Positions 1 through 7,289 of a DNA stretch of 19,661 nucleotides are shown here, piece after piece; the first letter of the stretch is position 1; every line of letters begins with the position of its first letter. Position numbers and translations under genes: made by a program. The notes under the pieces are model-generated. The model ran no database searches, had not been told where the DNA came from, and was given only the letters and a program-made list of their open reading frames with translations. This stretch comes from Christensenellaceae bacterium (GTDB lineage: Bacteria > Bacillota > Clostridia > Christensenellales > UBA1750). The stretch covers positions 1 to 19,661 of the forward strand of contig JAITTC010000218.1 in the NCBI GenBank assembly GCA_031287285.1, in the 5' to 3' direction.

Positions 1-18
1 GGAATTCGTTTCAGAGCC

Positions 19-47
19 TTGACAGGCCGCCGCTTCTTGCTTATACT
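19..47 (+). promoter_or_regulatory. Sigma-70-type promoter of tRNA-Leu
   Basis: A perfect -35 box TTGACA (19-24) is followed by a 17-bp spacer and a -10 box TATACT (42-47). Transcription should start near 54, about 15 nt before the tRNA. No other gene lies between, so the tRNA appears to have its own promoter. Confidence 0.85.
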
Positions 48-68
48 TAGGGGCGTCGCACGCGACGC

Positions 69-151
69 GCGATCGTGGCGGAACTGGCATACGCGCACGT
101 TTGAGGGGCGTGTCCGAGAGGGTACGGGTTCAAGTCCCGTCGATCGCACCA
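69..151 (+). tRNA. tRNA-Leu, anticodon GAG
   Basis: The sequence folds as a class II tRNA. The acceptor stem GCGATCG (69-75) pairs with CGATCGC (141-147), followed by an encoded ACCA (148-151). The D stem is GCG/CGC. The anticodon stem is 96-100/108-112 with anticodon GAG at 103-105, reading CUC and CUU leucine codons. A long variable arm (113-123), typical of tRNA-Leu, follows, and the T stem ACGGG/CCCGT encloses TTCAAGT. The 3' CCA is genomically encoded. The isotype call rests on the anticodon and the long variable arm. Confidence 0.95.
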
Positions 152-158
152 AAACCCT

Positions 159-195
159 AACCATCCATTGATAACGCAATGGGTGGTTTCGTTTT
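159..195 (+). terminator. Rho-independent terminator after tRNA-Leu
   Basis: A 12-bp stem, AACCATCCATTG (159-170) against CAATGGGTGGTT (177-188), with a 6-nt loop, is followed by a T-rich run (TCGTTTT). It starts 8 nt after the tRNA CCA end, so it ends a monocistronic tRNA transcript. Confidence 0.8.
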
Positions 196-208
196 CTGCC
201 ACAAATTC

Positions 209-238
209 TTCTCGGAACTCATTATTCTCGGAACTCAT
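209..238 (+). repeat. Two-copy 14-bp direct repeat
   Basis: TTCTCGGAACTCAT occurs at 209-222 and again at 225-238, a 16-bp period. It lies between the tRNA terminator and the minus-strand terminator at 264-295. No function is evident. It may be a small slippage duplication or part of an integration scar next to the tRNA. Confidence 0.6.
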
Positions 239-263
239 ATATGAAACGATTTGATTTGGGGAC

Positions 264-295
264 AAAAAAACGCCCGTGAACCGCTGCCCACGAGC
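264..295 (-). terminator. Rho-independent terminator of the Cys-rich dockerin-like gene
   Basis: Read on the minus strand, GCTCGTG (295-289) pairs with CACGGGC (278-272), with one G-U pair and a 10-nt loop, and is followed by seven consecutive T. It sits about 80 nt beyond the stop codon at 374. Confidence 0.75.
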
Positions 296-373
296 ATTTT
301 CCCTGCCTTTTTTTATGCGGTAATTTCTGTGCCGCCACGGAAAACAAGGGTCGGTGGTTCTTTCTGTTACCGT

Positions 374-1690
374 CTAAACGAGCCGACGAAATCGCTGTAA
401 GGAGACCTCGGTGGCGAACACCGGGGGTGGGTTCATGTCGCAGCCGGCTTGCCCGGGATACTGCGACGACCTGGCCCCATAGTTCGATATCAGGATATCA
501 TAGTCCAAATCGTTCACGATGCCGTCCGCGTTCAGATCCGCATTGGGCGTATAGCCGGGCTCTCCATAGGCAACACCCTGATCAGCGACCATGGCAGACT
601 GATCAAACGCGTTGATGATGTTGTTGCTGTCAATGACGAGATCCCCGCCCTTGAGCGTGAAAATATTTCCATCCGGCGGCGTAACCACCGTAACGCCGCT
701 GCCCGCCGTCGCCGTGACCGCCAAGGTTCGCGGCAGATACCCCGGGCGGTACAGATAGAGAATATAGTTTCCGGACGGCACGTTTTTGAACGTGAACGTA
801 CCGGTGCCCGTTGTACCCACGGGGGTTATGCTTGTTGAGGCGACTACGGCGCAGTTTCCGGGGGAGCGCAGTTCGGCAGTAGCGGCGTGCTGAGCCAAAA
901 AGTCCGGACCGTACGTCCATTCGGCAAACGCGATCGGCGACACGGTTCCGGTCAGCACTCGGCCGTCATCCACGTTGTTCACGACCGTGACGGTCGGCTG
1001 GCTGATGGTATGGCCGGGTGTGTCCTGATACGCTGTCACAGTGTCGCCCGGGTTCAGCATCGACCCCGGCGGAACCGCTACGACCCATGTGCCGTCGGGC
1101 TGCACCGGAGCACTGGCCTGTTCGCCGTCCGCGAAGATTACATTCACCGTGCTTCCCGGAACCCCAGTGCCGGAAACGGTGGTGTCTCCCGCGGTCACGG
1201 CGCCGATCACCGGCGGATCGCTCACAGGCATCGGCGTGACTGGGGTGTTGACGGGGGCGAAGCTGCCGGCCGGGACGCCATCCACCAATACGGCGCCGCT
1301 ACCATCCACGGTGACGGTGTGAATCGTGGGATCAAACACATAGCCGTCCGGAGCAATGCTTTCTTGGAGAGTGTAGCTTCCGGGCTGCAAATAGTTGAAA
1401 AGCAGACGACCGCCGGCGTCGGAGGAGGCGCTGCTCTGCCAGCCGCTTAATGTGTTGGTCAGGGTGAACACCGCGCCTGAAAGCGCCGCGCCGTTTATAT
1501 TCCGCTTGATAAAGCTCAGCATCGCGTAGGTTGCCGGCGGACAGGGCGGGCAAGTCGGGCAGGGTGGACAAGTCGGACAGGGACACGGGCGGCTGCAATG
1601 GCAGCCTCCGCTAAAAACGTTGCAACTTGCGCCGGCAGTATGGCATCGGGACACTCTCGACGTTCCAATGCGGCATTGTGTCTCGTTCAT
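374..1690 (-). CDS. Cys-rich SpaA/Ig-like/dockerin-like multidomain protein (hypothetical)
   Basis: A 438-residue protein of unknown function. The first 50 residues carry 11 cysteines and end in a CPTCPPCPTCPPCPP run. Residues about 57-150 resemble a SpaA/prealbumin-like fold (FIKRNINGAALSGAVFTL, then YTLQESIAPDGY). Residues about 155-238 look like a bacterial Ig-like domain, and about 243-338 like a carboxypeptidase-regulatory-type beta sandwich (VPSGNYILYLYRPGY). Residues 348-405 resemble a dockerin type I pair. The second EF-hand-like loop (DLNADGIVNDLDYDIL) is canonical and the first (DLVIDSNNIINAFD) is degenerate. The ATG is well placed behind AAAGGAGG (1708-1701), so the start is credible, yet no signal peptide or membrane helix follows. 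Such domains normally act outside the cell. A spore-surface or non-classically exported protein is possible, but this is inference. It stands alone, with its own terminator. Confidence 0.75.
   Translation of the reverse strand: MNETQCRIGTSRVSRCHTAGASCNVFSGGCHCSRPCPCPTCPPCPTCPPCPPATYAMLSFIKRNINGAALSGAVFTLTNTLSGWQSSASSDAGGRLLFNYLQPGSYTLQESIAPDGYVFDPTIHTVTVDGSGAVLVDGVPAGSFAPVNTPVTPMPVSDPPVIGAVTAGDTTVSGTGVPGSTVNVIFADGEQASAPVQPDGTWVVAVPPGSMLNPGDTVTAYQDTPGHTISQPTVTVVNNVDDGRVLTGTVSPIAFAEWTYGPDFLAQHAATAELRSPGNCAVVASTSITPVGTTGTGTFTFKNVPSGNYILYLYRPGYLPRTLAVTATAGSGVTVVTPPDGNIFTLKGGDLVIDSNNIINAFDQSAMVADQGVAYGEPGYTPNADLNADGIVNDLDYDILISNYGARSSQYPGQAGCDMNPPPVFATEVSLQRFRRLV
1542..1577 (-). repeat. 18-bp tandem repeat encoding the CPPCPT run
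   Basis: Two adjacent 18-nt units (1542-1559 and 1560-1577) differ at three positions and encode the alternating Cys-Pro run near the N-terminus of the dockerin-like protein. A partial third unit follows. The in-frame repeat can expand or contract without a frameshift. Confidence 0.7.
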
Positions 1691-1712
1691 AGATCGTTCC
1701 TCCTTTATATAC

Positions 1713-1737
1713 AGAGACTTCTAATAGAACCGTCTCT
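1713..1737 (-). promoter_or_regulatory. Inverted repeat in the 5' region, possible operator or mRNA hairpin
   Basis: AGAGAC and GTCTCT (outer arms, 1737-1732 and 1718-1713 on the minus strand) flank an inner TTCT/AGAA pair, giving a 25-bp imperfect palindrome. It ends just upstream of the ribosome-binding site (AAAGGAGG) and begins near the predicted transcription start. That position would suit a repressor operator or a 5' stabilising hairpin. Confidence 0.5.
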
Positions 1738-1744
1738 TATATAT

Positions 1745-1773
1745 AAAATATGCGCCGGAACGCGTTTTGTGAA
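1745..1773 (-). promoter_or_regulatory. Candidate promoter of the dockerin-like gene
   Basis: On the minus strand TTCACA (1773-1768) is followed after 17 bp by TATTTT (1750-1745), with an AT-rich stretch TATATATAAG just downstream that offers alternative -10 boxes. The predicted start, near 1738, falls at the edge of the palindrome 1713-1737. The boxes are imperfect. Confidence 0.35.
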
Positions 1774-2296
1774 TGAGGCGGCGGGGAAAGCCGCCGCCCG
1801 TTGACCACGGCTGAGTGCACAACCGCAGGAATCTGCATCGGTCGGAGCTTTCAACTCCGCAGCAGAAGTCGTTTTTTGTCCGCGGCCTTCCGCGAGGGTC
1901 CCAGCCGATCCGCAGCTTCTTCAGAAGGCGCTAAACTTTCTCTGCTGATGAACGACAGCGCAAGCTCCGTGGATGTCGTAAAGTGTACCGGATGCTCCAA
2001 CGCCACCGTATTCTGCAACCATTACGCTTTCTCGGATAATGGGATGCAAGCTAGGGCTGACCTAAAAAATCACAGAATATCCATAAATCATCTTGTGAGG
2101 CTACTTATGAAAGCCGCGCGCAAAAAATACGGCGCTTTTTAAAAAATACGGCGCTTTTTAATGAAGACCCGCCCTTACACAGCGCGCAGTGCCCCGCCAA
2201 GCGAGCGGGCAAACGATCAGCATCCCCTAAAATCCCCTCACTGCTTTAGCCGCAAAGGTGTTGAGCGATGCGCCGTGTCGCTTCCTTCTGCCGCCC
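1774..2296. other. Intergenic region with no recognisable gene
   Basis: About 520 bp between the dockerin-like gene and the trp operon. The longest open frame here, on the plus strand at about 1801-2142, opens with TTG without a ribosome-binding site and its product matches no family I know. Visible structure is limited to short hairpins, such as CGGAG/CTCCG near 1845-1862 and CGCGG/CCGCG near 1881-1894, the tandem duplication at 2122-2159, and a CCCGC/GCGGG hairpin at 2194-2210. An untranslated RNA ending at the plus-strand terminator at 2297-2334 is possible but unproven. Confidence 0.4.
2122..2159. repeat. Perfect 19-bp tandem duplication
   Basis: AAAAAATACGGCGCTTTTT occurs twice head to tail (2122-2140 and 2141-2159) with no mismatch. 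Each unit has A-tract and T-tract ends around a GC core, so it is quasi-symmetric. Function unknown. Perfect identity suggests a recent duplication or selection. Confidence 0.85.
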
Positions 2297-2334
2297 AAGG
2301 AGGAGGATTCTCGAGGGCCTGCCTCCTCCTTTTT
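2297..2334 (+). terminator. Strong hairpin with plus-strand T-tract between unknown region and trpA
   Basis: AAGGAGGAGG (2297-2306) pairs perfectly over 10 bp with CCTCCTCCTT (2322-2331), and the plus strand continues with T to 2334. As an intrinsic terminator it therefore fits plus-strand transcription from the left. On the minus strand the same hairpin lies about 20 nt beyond the trpA stop codon but lacks a trailing T-run, so it could still define the 3' end of the trp mRNA by other means. Confidence 0.6.
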
Positions 2335-2351
2335 GCATTGGCTTTTGCCCC

Positions 2352-3128
2352 TTAATCGCCACTGGCCGCGCCCTTCATCGCCTGAACGAATTCGCGGACC
2401 GGCCCTGCCGCATTCTCCCCATGCTCTTCGATCAGTCGAACGATCGCGCTGCCGACGATTACGCCGTCTGCCTGGCGCGCCATCTGCCTAGCCTGTTCCG
2501 GGCTGCCGATGCCAAAGCCCACCGCGCAGGGGATCTCCGCCGCACCCTTCGCCAGCTTCACCATCGCCTCAATGTTGGTTTGAATGGCCGAGCGCACCCC
2601 CGTGACCCCCATGGACGAAACAATATAAAGGAAGCCGTCCGCCTCCGCGGCGATTCGCCGGATGCGTTCCTCGCTCGTGGGCGCGACGAGCGAGATGAGG
2701 TCGACCCCATTTTCGCGCGCGACGCCCTTGAGCTCGCCCTGCTCCTCAAAGGGCAGATCGGGAATGATCACGCCGTCAAGGCCAACTTCACGGCATCTGG
2801 CAAAAAACGCCTCGTAGCCATAGCGAAAAACAGGATTTAAATAGGTCAAAAACACGAGGGGCACCTCGCTGGTTCGCCGAACCCTCGCCACCAGTTCAAA
2901 GAGCTTCTCAAGCGTCGTTCCGGCCCGCAGCGCGCGCAGATTGGCCCGCTCGATCACCTCGCCCTCGGCGATCGGGTCCGAAAACGGCACGCCGATCTCG
3001 ATCAGGTCGGCCCCTGCGCGCGCCATCTCCGCAATCAGCCTCTCGCTCAGTTCAAGCGACGGATCGCCGCCCGTCAAAAAGGCGATGAAGGCCTTGCCGC
3101 TCTCAAACGCCTTCGCAATTCTACTCAT
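2352..3128 (-). CDS. trpA: Tryptophan synthase alpha subunit
   Basis: A 258-residue protein of normal length. It cleaves indole-3-glycerol phosphate to indole and glyceraldehyde 3-phosphate, and passes indole to TrpB in the cytosolic alpha2-beta2 complex. The TIM-barrel signature LIEIGVPFSDP (42-52) contains the catalytic Glu44. The second acidic residue, Asp60 in E. coli, is Glu55 here (DPIAEG). Other landmarks are the IIPDLPFEE loop (about 125-133) and the phosphate-binding GFGI and GSAIV segments near the C-terminus. The ATG overlaps the end of trpB by 8 nt, indicating translational coupling. It is the last gene of the operon. Confidence 0.97.
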   Translation of the reverse strand: MSRIAKAFESGKAFIAFLTGGDPSLELSERLIAEMARAGADLIEIGVPFSDPIAEGEVIERANLRALRAGTTLEKLFELVARVRRTSEVPLVFLTYLNPVFRYGYEAFFARCREVGLDGVIIPDLPFEEQGELKGVARENGVDLISLVAPTSEERIRRIAAEADGFLYIVSSMGVTGVRSAIQTNIEAMVKLAKGAAEIPCAVGFGIGSPEQARQMARQADGVIVGSAIVRLIEEHGENAAGPVREFVQAMKGAASGD

Positions 3129-4314
3129 GGATCTCTACCCCCTTGTAGCGTGCGATGGACGCCACGTCCTTATCGCCCCTGCCGGAAAGGCAGAGGATCA
3201 CGCACCGGTCTTTGCCCATCTTTGGCACGATTTTGAGCGCGTGCGCAACCGCGTGCGCGCTTTCGATCGCGCAAATGATGCCCTCGGTGCGCGCGAGCAG
3301 CTCAAAGGCTTCGACTGCCTCTGCGTCCGTCACGGGGACGTACTCGGCCCGCCCCGTGTCGTGCAAAAAGGCGTGCTCCGGGCCGATGCCCGGGTAGTCA
3401 AGCCCGGCCGAAATCGAGTAAACCGGCGCGATCTGCCCCTGTTCATCCTGGCAAAAATAGGACTTCATGCCATGAAAGACCCCCACGGCGCCGGTCGTCA
3501 GCGTCGCCGCGTTTTCCATCGTTTCCACGCCCCTTCCGGCAGCCTCGCAGCCGATGAGCCGCACGCCGGCATCCGGGATGAAGGCGTGAAACAGGCCGAT
3601 TGCGTTGCTTCCGCCGCCCACGCAGGCGATCAGCGCCTCGGGCAGCTTCCCCTCCCGCAGCAGGATCTCCTCGCGGGCCTCCCTGCCGATCACGCTCTGA
3701 AAATCCCGCACGATGGTGGGGAAGGGATGCGGCCCCATCACGGAACCCAGAAGATAGTGCGTGTCTTCGGTCCTAGCCGTCCACTCGCGCATGGTGGCGT
3801 TCACCGCGTCCTTCAGGGTTTTGGTGCCGCTCTTCACCGGGTGCACCTTCGCGCCGAGCAGCTCCATGCGGTAGACGTTCAGCGCCTGGCGAGCGGTGTC
3901 TTCCTCGCCCATGAAGATCTCGCAGTCAAGGCCTAGCAGCGCGGCGGCCGTGGCCGTGGCCACGCCGTGCTGCCCCGCGCCGGTTTCCGCGATGAGCCTT
4001 TTTTTGCCCATGCGCTTGGCCAGCAGCGCCTGCCCCAGCGCGTTGTTGATCTTGTGCGAGCCCGTGTGGTTGAGATCCTCGCGCTTCAAATAGATCTTCG
4101 CGCCGCCCAAATACTCGCTGAGCCGCTCCGCGTGGTAGAGCAGCGAGGGCCTCCCCGCGTAGGAACGCAGCAACGCCTTCAGCTCCCCAAGGAAGCAGGG
4201 ATCGTTCTTCAGGCGCAGGTAGGCATCCTCGAGGTTCATGATCTCCCTCATCAGGGTTTCGGGGATGTATTGCCCCCCGTAGGGGCCAAACCGCCCCCTT
4301 TTCTCTTCCATCAT
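3121..4314 (-). CDS. trpB: Tryptophan synthase beta subunit
   Basis: A 397-residue PLP enzyme condensing indole with serine to form tryptophan. The N-terminus GRFGPYGGQYIPETL is characteristic. The PLP lysine lies in HTGSHKINNALGQA, ETGAGQHGVA follows, and the phosphate-cup loop GGGSNAIG is intact. LDYPGIGPEH is also typical of the TrpB1 type, which works with TrpA. The start overlaps the trpF stop by 4 nt (ATGA). A second ATG immediately follows the first and could serve as the start instead. Confidence 0.97.
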   Translation of the reverse strand: MMEEKRGRFGPYGGQYIPETLMREIMNLEDAYLRLKNDPCFLGELKALLRSYAGRPSLLYHAERLSEYLGGAKIYLKREDLNHTGSHKINNALGQALLAKRMGKKRLIAETGAGQHGVATATAAALLGLDCEIFMGEEDTARQALNVYRMELLGAKVHPVKSGTKTLKDAVNATMREWTARTEDTHYLLGSVMGPHPFPTIVRDFQSVIGREAREEILLREGKLPEALIACVGGGSNAIGLFHAFIPDAGVRLIGCEAAGRGVETMENAATLTTGAVGVFHGMKSYFCQDEQGQIAPVYSISAGLDYPGIGPEHAFLHDTGRAEYVPVTDAEAVEAFELLARTEGIICAIESAHAVAHALKIVPKMGKDRCVILCLSGRGDKDVASIARYKGVEIHE

Positions 4315-4913
4315 CGTTCATTTCCCCTTTCGCGCACGGCGCACACCAGCGCCCGCATCAGCTCCGGATTTTTTACCCCGTCCCTTTCCGCGCCGGAGCT
4401 CAAATCCAGCGCGAAGGGCCCCTTTTCGATGGCCTCTTCAATGTTATGCAGGCCAATGCCGCCCGCCAGGAAGAACGGGGTTTTGGGCCTGTCGATCAGC
4501 GACCAATCAAAGGCAAGCCCGCCGCCACGGCCGCCGTCCAGCAGCAAAAAGTCCGCGCCCAAGGCCTCCGCGGCCTCCAAATCCCCTGGTTTTCGCGGCA
4601 GAACGGCCTTGATGATGGGGATCTCGCAGGCAGCGCGAAGCCCTTGAATATAGGCCCGGTCCTCCGCGCCGTGAAGCTGGGCCAGCTCGATGACGCGGGC
4701 CCGGTAAAGCCCCGCTATGGCCTCGATGGGCGCGTTCTGGAACACGCCCACGGGCGAAATTCCCGCGTCAAGCCCCTCCCGCAGGCGGGCAGCCTGCGTT
4801 TGCGTCACCCGCCGCCTGCTTTGCGCAAAGACGAAGCCGATATAGTCGGGCCGCGCTTCGTTCGCATAGCAAATATCCTCCTCGCGAAAGAGCCCGCAGA
4901 TCTTGATCCTCAT
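4311..4913 (-). CDS. trpF: Phosphoribosylanthranilate isomerase
   Basis: A 200-residue TIM-barrel enzyme performing the Amadori rearrangement of phosphoribosylanthranilate to CdRP. The N-terminal KICG places the general-base cysteine at residue 6. The catalytic Asp lies in LLLDGGRGGG, and the phosphate-binding parts are FLAGGI and LDLSSGAE. It overlaps trpC and trpB by 4 nt each. Confidence 0.95.
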   Translation of the reverse strand: MRIKICGLFREEDICYANEARPDYIGFVFAQSRRRVTQTQAARLREGLDAGISPVGVFQNAPIEAIAGLYRARVIELAQLHGAEDRAYIQGLRAACEIPIIKAVLPRKPGDLEAAEALGADFLLLDGGRGGGLAFDWSLIDRPKTPFFLAGGIGLHNIEEAIEKGPFALDLSSGAERDGVKNPELMRALVCAVRERGNER

Positions 4914-5692
4914 TGGGCCGCCCTCATTTCCCTTAAAAAGGCAGCCTGATCGGGCGCCCTCATCAGCGCTTCGCCGATCAGCAGCGCGTCTGCGCCGGCC
5001 GCGCGCAGGCGCCTTGCGTCCGCAGGCGTTGAAATCCCGCTTTCGGCCACGAAGATTTTATCGTTTGGGATCAGCGCGCCGAGCCTTTCGCTGACCGATA
5101 GATCGACCTCAAAGCTCTTCAGGTCGCGGTTGTTCACGCCGATGATCTCCGCGCCAAGCTCCAGCGCGGCCCCAAGCTCCTTTTCATCGTGGGTTTCAAC
5201 CAGCACGTCAAGCGAAAGCCTTCGCGCCTCCCCATAAAGGGCCAGGAGCAAATCCCGGGGCAAAATCGCGCAAATCAGCAGCAGGGCGGCGGCCCCGAGG
5301 GTTTTTGCCTCATAGACCTGGTAGAGGTCTACGATGAAGTCCTTCCGAAGCGCGGGCAAAGGGATGCTTGCGGCGATTTCGCTTAAATACCGGTCGTCCC
5401 CAAGGAAGCGCTCCGGCTCCGTCAGCACCGAGAGGGCGTCCGCGCCGGCCGCCTCATAAGCCTTAGCGATCCCCATATAGGGGAAGTCCTCCGCGATCAG
5501 CCCCTTCGAGGGCGAGGCTCGCTTGAGCTCGCAGATGAAGCTGAGATTCGGCCCTTGAAGCGCTTCCTTAAAGGGGAGTCCCTTTCGGGGCGGCAGGGCT
5601 TCGGCCAGCCTTCGCATCTCATCGAGCGAAATCCGCTCCTTTGCGCGGGCCACCCGCGCACGGGCGCCATCCGCCAAAACATCCAGGATCAT
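4910..5692 (-). CDS. trpC: Indole-3-glycerol phosphate synthase
   Basis: A 260-residue TIM-barrel enzyme closing the indole ring of CdRP. The hallmark ICELKRASPSKG, followed by NNRDLKSFEVDL and VAESGI, identifies it. The frame is open far upstream, to about 6004, inside trpD. The ATG at 5692 is chosen because it overlaps the trpD stop codon by 4 nt (ATGA), follows GGGGGAGGGG, and begins the normal MILDVL N-terminus. TrpC and TrpF are separate proteins here, unlike the E. coli fusion. Confidence 0.95.
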   Translation of the reverse strand: MILDVLADGARARVARAKERISLDEMRRLAEALPPRKGLPFKEALQGPNLSFICELKRASPSKGLIAEDFPYMGIAKAYEAAGADALSVLTEPERFLGDDRYLSEIAASIPLPALRKDFIVDLYQVYEAKTLGAAALLLICAILPRDLLLALYGEARRLSLDVLVETHDEKELGAALELGAEIIGVNNRDLKSFEVDLSVSERLGALIPNDKIFVAESGISTPADARRLRAAGADALLIGEALMRAPDQAAFLREMRAAQ

Positions 5693-6705
5693 CGCCCCTC
5701 CCCCCTCGAAAGGCGGATGAAGCGCTCGAGCTGCCCCAGCGCCTTGCCGCTGTCGATCACCTCGGCCGCAAGGGCAATCGCTTCCTGCATCGTGCTTTCG
5801 GGCCTTGCGATGGTGATGGCGGCGGCGGCATTGAGCAGCACGTCGTCGCGCCTGGCCCCCCTTTCGCCGCCCAGGATGGCGCGGGTAATCGCCGCGTTTT
5901 CGGCGGGGCTGCCGCCTGTGAGCTCCTCTTTTTTGCAGCGCCGCAGGCCAAAGTCCTCCGGGGCGATGCGGTAGCTCTGAAAGGCGCCCCCGCGCAGCCT
6001 GCAAACGCTGGTCGGCGCGCTCAAGGAGATCTCGTCAAAGCCATCCTGCCCGTGCACGACCATGGCGTTTTGAACACCCAGGTTCAGCAGCACCCGCGCC
6101 ATGGGCTCGACCAGCTCCTCGTCATAGACGCCCAAAAGCTCCATCTTCGCGCCTGCGGGGTTTACGAGCGGCCCTAAAATGTTGAAGATCGTGCGCAGGC
6201 CAAGCTCCCGCCGAACCGGCGCGACATACTTCATCGCGATGTGGTAGTTCTGCGCAAAGAGGAAGCAAAGGCCGATCTCCTTCAGGAGTTCAAGGCTTCG
6301 CTCGGGCGGCAGGCCGATGTCGACGCCCAGGGCCTCGAGCACGTCCGCAGCGCCCGATTTGCTCGATGCGGCCCGGTTGCCGTGCTTGGCCACGGGAATG
6401 CCCGCCGCAGAGATCACGAGCGCCGCCGTGGTCGAAATATTAAAGCTGTTCGAGCCGTCGCCGCCGGTGCCCACGATCTCCAGCACCTCCATTTCGTGCA
6501 GGAGCCGCACGCAGTGCCTGCGCATCCCGGCCGCGGAGCCCGTGATCTCGTCGATGGTTTCGCCCTTGGCCGCCATCGCCGCCAGATAGGCTGCCATCTG
6601 CACCTCGGAGGCCCGCCCGCCCATGATTTCGTCCATCACGGCCTCTGCCGCTTCGCGGCTCAGGTCTTCCCTGCGCGCGGCCGCCATGATCGCCTCTTTA
6701 ATCAT
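5689..6705 (-). CDS. trpD: Anthranilate phosphoribosyltransferase
   Basis: A 338-residue enzyme transferring phosphoribose from PRPP to anthranilate. It has the PRPP loop GTGGDGSNSFNISTT (about 80-94) and KHGNRAASSKSGAADVLEALG, both diagnostic of TrpD. It has no glutamine amidotransferase domain, that function being encoded separately by the preceding gene. It overlaps its neighbours by 4 nt at both ends. Confidence 0.97.
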   Translation of the reverse strand: MIKEAIMAAARREDLSREAAEAVMDEIMGGRASEVQMAAYLAAMAAKGETIDEITGSAAGMRRHCVRLLHEMEVLEIVGTGGDGSNSFNISTTAALVISAAGIPVAKHGNRAASSKSGAADVLEALGVDIGLPPERSLELLKEIGLCFLFAQNYHIAMKYVAPVRRELGLRTIFNILGPLVNPAGAKMELLGVYDEELVEPMARVLLNLGVQNAMVVHGQDGFDEISLSAPTSVCRLRGGAFQSYRIAPEDFGLRRCKKEELTGGSPAENAAITRAILGGERGARRDDVLLNAAAAITIARPESTMQEAIALAAEVIDSGKALGQLERFIRLSRGEGR

Positions 6706-7289
6706 GATCTTTCCCCTCTTTCGCTCAGCTTTAAGAAGTTCTGAAGGATCTCCCCGCCCCTTGGCGTCAAAATCGACTCCGGATGGAACTGCAGGCCGAA
6801 CACGGCGTGTTTTTGATGCATGACGCCCATGATTTCACCGTCCTCTGCCCTTGCCGTGACCCGCAAGCAATCCGGCAGGGTTTCAGGCCTTGCCGCCAGC
6901 GAATGGTAGCGCGCGCCCTGCATGCTTCCCGGCAGGCCGTCAAAGAGCGGGCAGCTGCCGTCCAGGCTGATTTCAGAAGTCTTGCCGTGCATGAGGGTTT
7001 TGGCGTGCGCAATCGTCGCGCCGTAGACCTCGCAGATGGCCTGGTGGCCCAGGCAGACGCCTAAAATGGGCAGCTTCCCCCCGAAATGGCGGATGATCTC
7101 CTCGCAGATGCCCGCGTCTGCGGGCCTGCCGGGCCCCGGCGATAAGACGATGCGCTCCGGGGCCAGGCCTTCGATTTCCGCGATGCCCATCGCGTCATTG
7201 CGAATCACCAAAAGCTCCGCCCCCATGGAGCCCAGCAGCTGGTAGAGGTTATACGAGAAGCTGTCGTAATTATCGACGAGCAGGATCAT
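6702..7289 (-). CDS. trpG: Anthranilate synthase component II (glutamine amidotransferase)
   Basis: A 195-residue class I glutamine amidotransferase that supplies ammonia to TrpE. The triad is visible: Cys79 in GVCLGHQ, and His169 and Glu171 in QFHPES. The oxyanion region LSPGPGRP is at 49-56 and the start is the standard MILLVDNYDSFSYNL. In some Bacillota the same subunit also serves aminodeoxychorismate synthase (PabA), but its place between trpE and trpD, with 4-nt overlaps, argues for the Trp role. Confidence 0.95.
   Translation of the reverse strand: MILLVDNYDSFSYNLYQLLGSMGAELLVIRNDAMGIAEIEGLAPERIVLSPGPGRPADAGICEEIIRHFGGKLPILGVCLGHQAICEVYGATIAHAKTLMHGKTSEISLDGSCPLFDGLPGSMQGARYHSLAARPETLPDCLRVTARAEDGEIMGVMHQKHAVFGLQFHPESILTPRGGEILQNFLKLSERGERS

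Noticed and set aside
47..265. 72-codon minus-strand open frame with a DRRDLNPYPLGHAPQTCAYA-like product
   Set aside because: It is the reverse reading of the tRNA-Leu gene and its terminator. This peptide type is a known false product over tRNA-Leu genes.
1881..1897. Possible intrinsic terminator near 1881-1897
   Set aside because: The T-run lies before the hairpin on the plus strand, and on the minus strand the following bases are A-rich, so neither orientation fits a terminator.
1801..2142. 113-codon plus-strand open frame
   Set aside because: It opens with TTG, has no ribosome-binding site, and its product has no recognisable domain. The frame also ends inside the 19-bp tandem duplication. 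Kept only as unexplained sequence.
2941..3936. 331-codon plus-strand open frame opposite trpA/trpB
   Set aside because: Antisense shadow in a GC-rich operon. Both trp proteins on the other strand are clearly real.
5693..6004. Longer TrpC with a 104-residue N-terminal extension
   Set aside because: The extension lies antiframe inside trpD. The ATG at 5692 with a 4-nt overlap and a normal TrpC N-terminus is far more likely.
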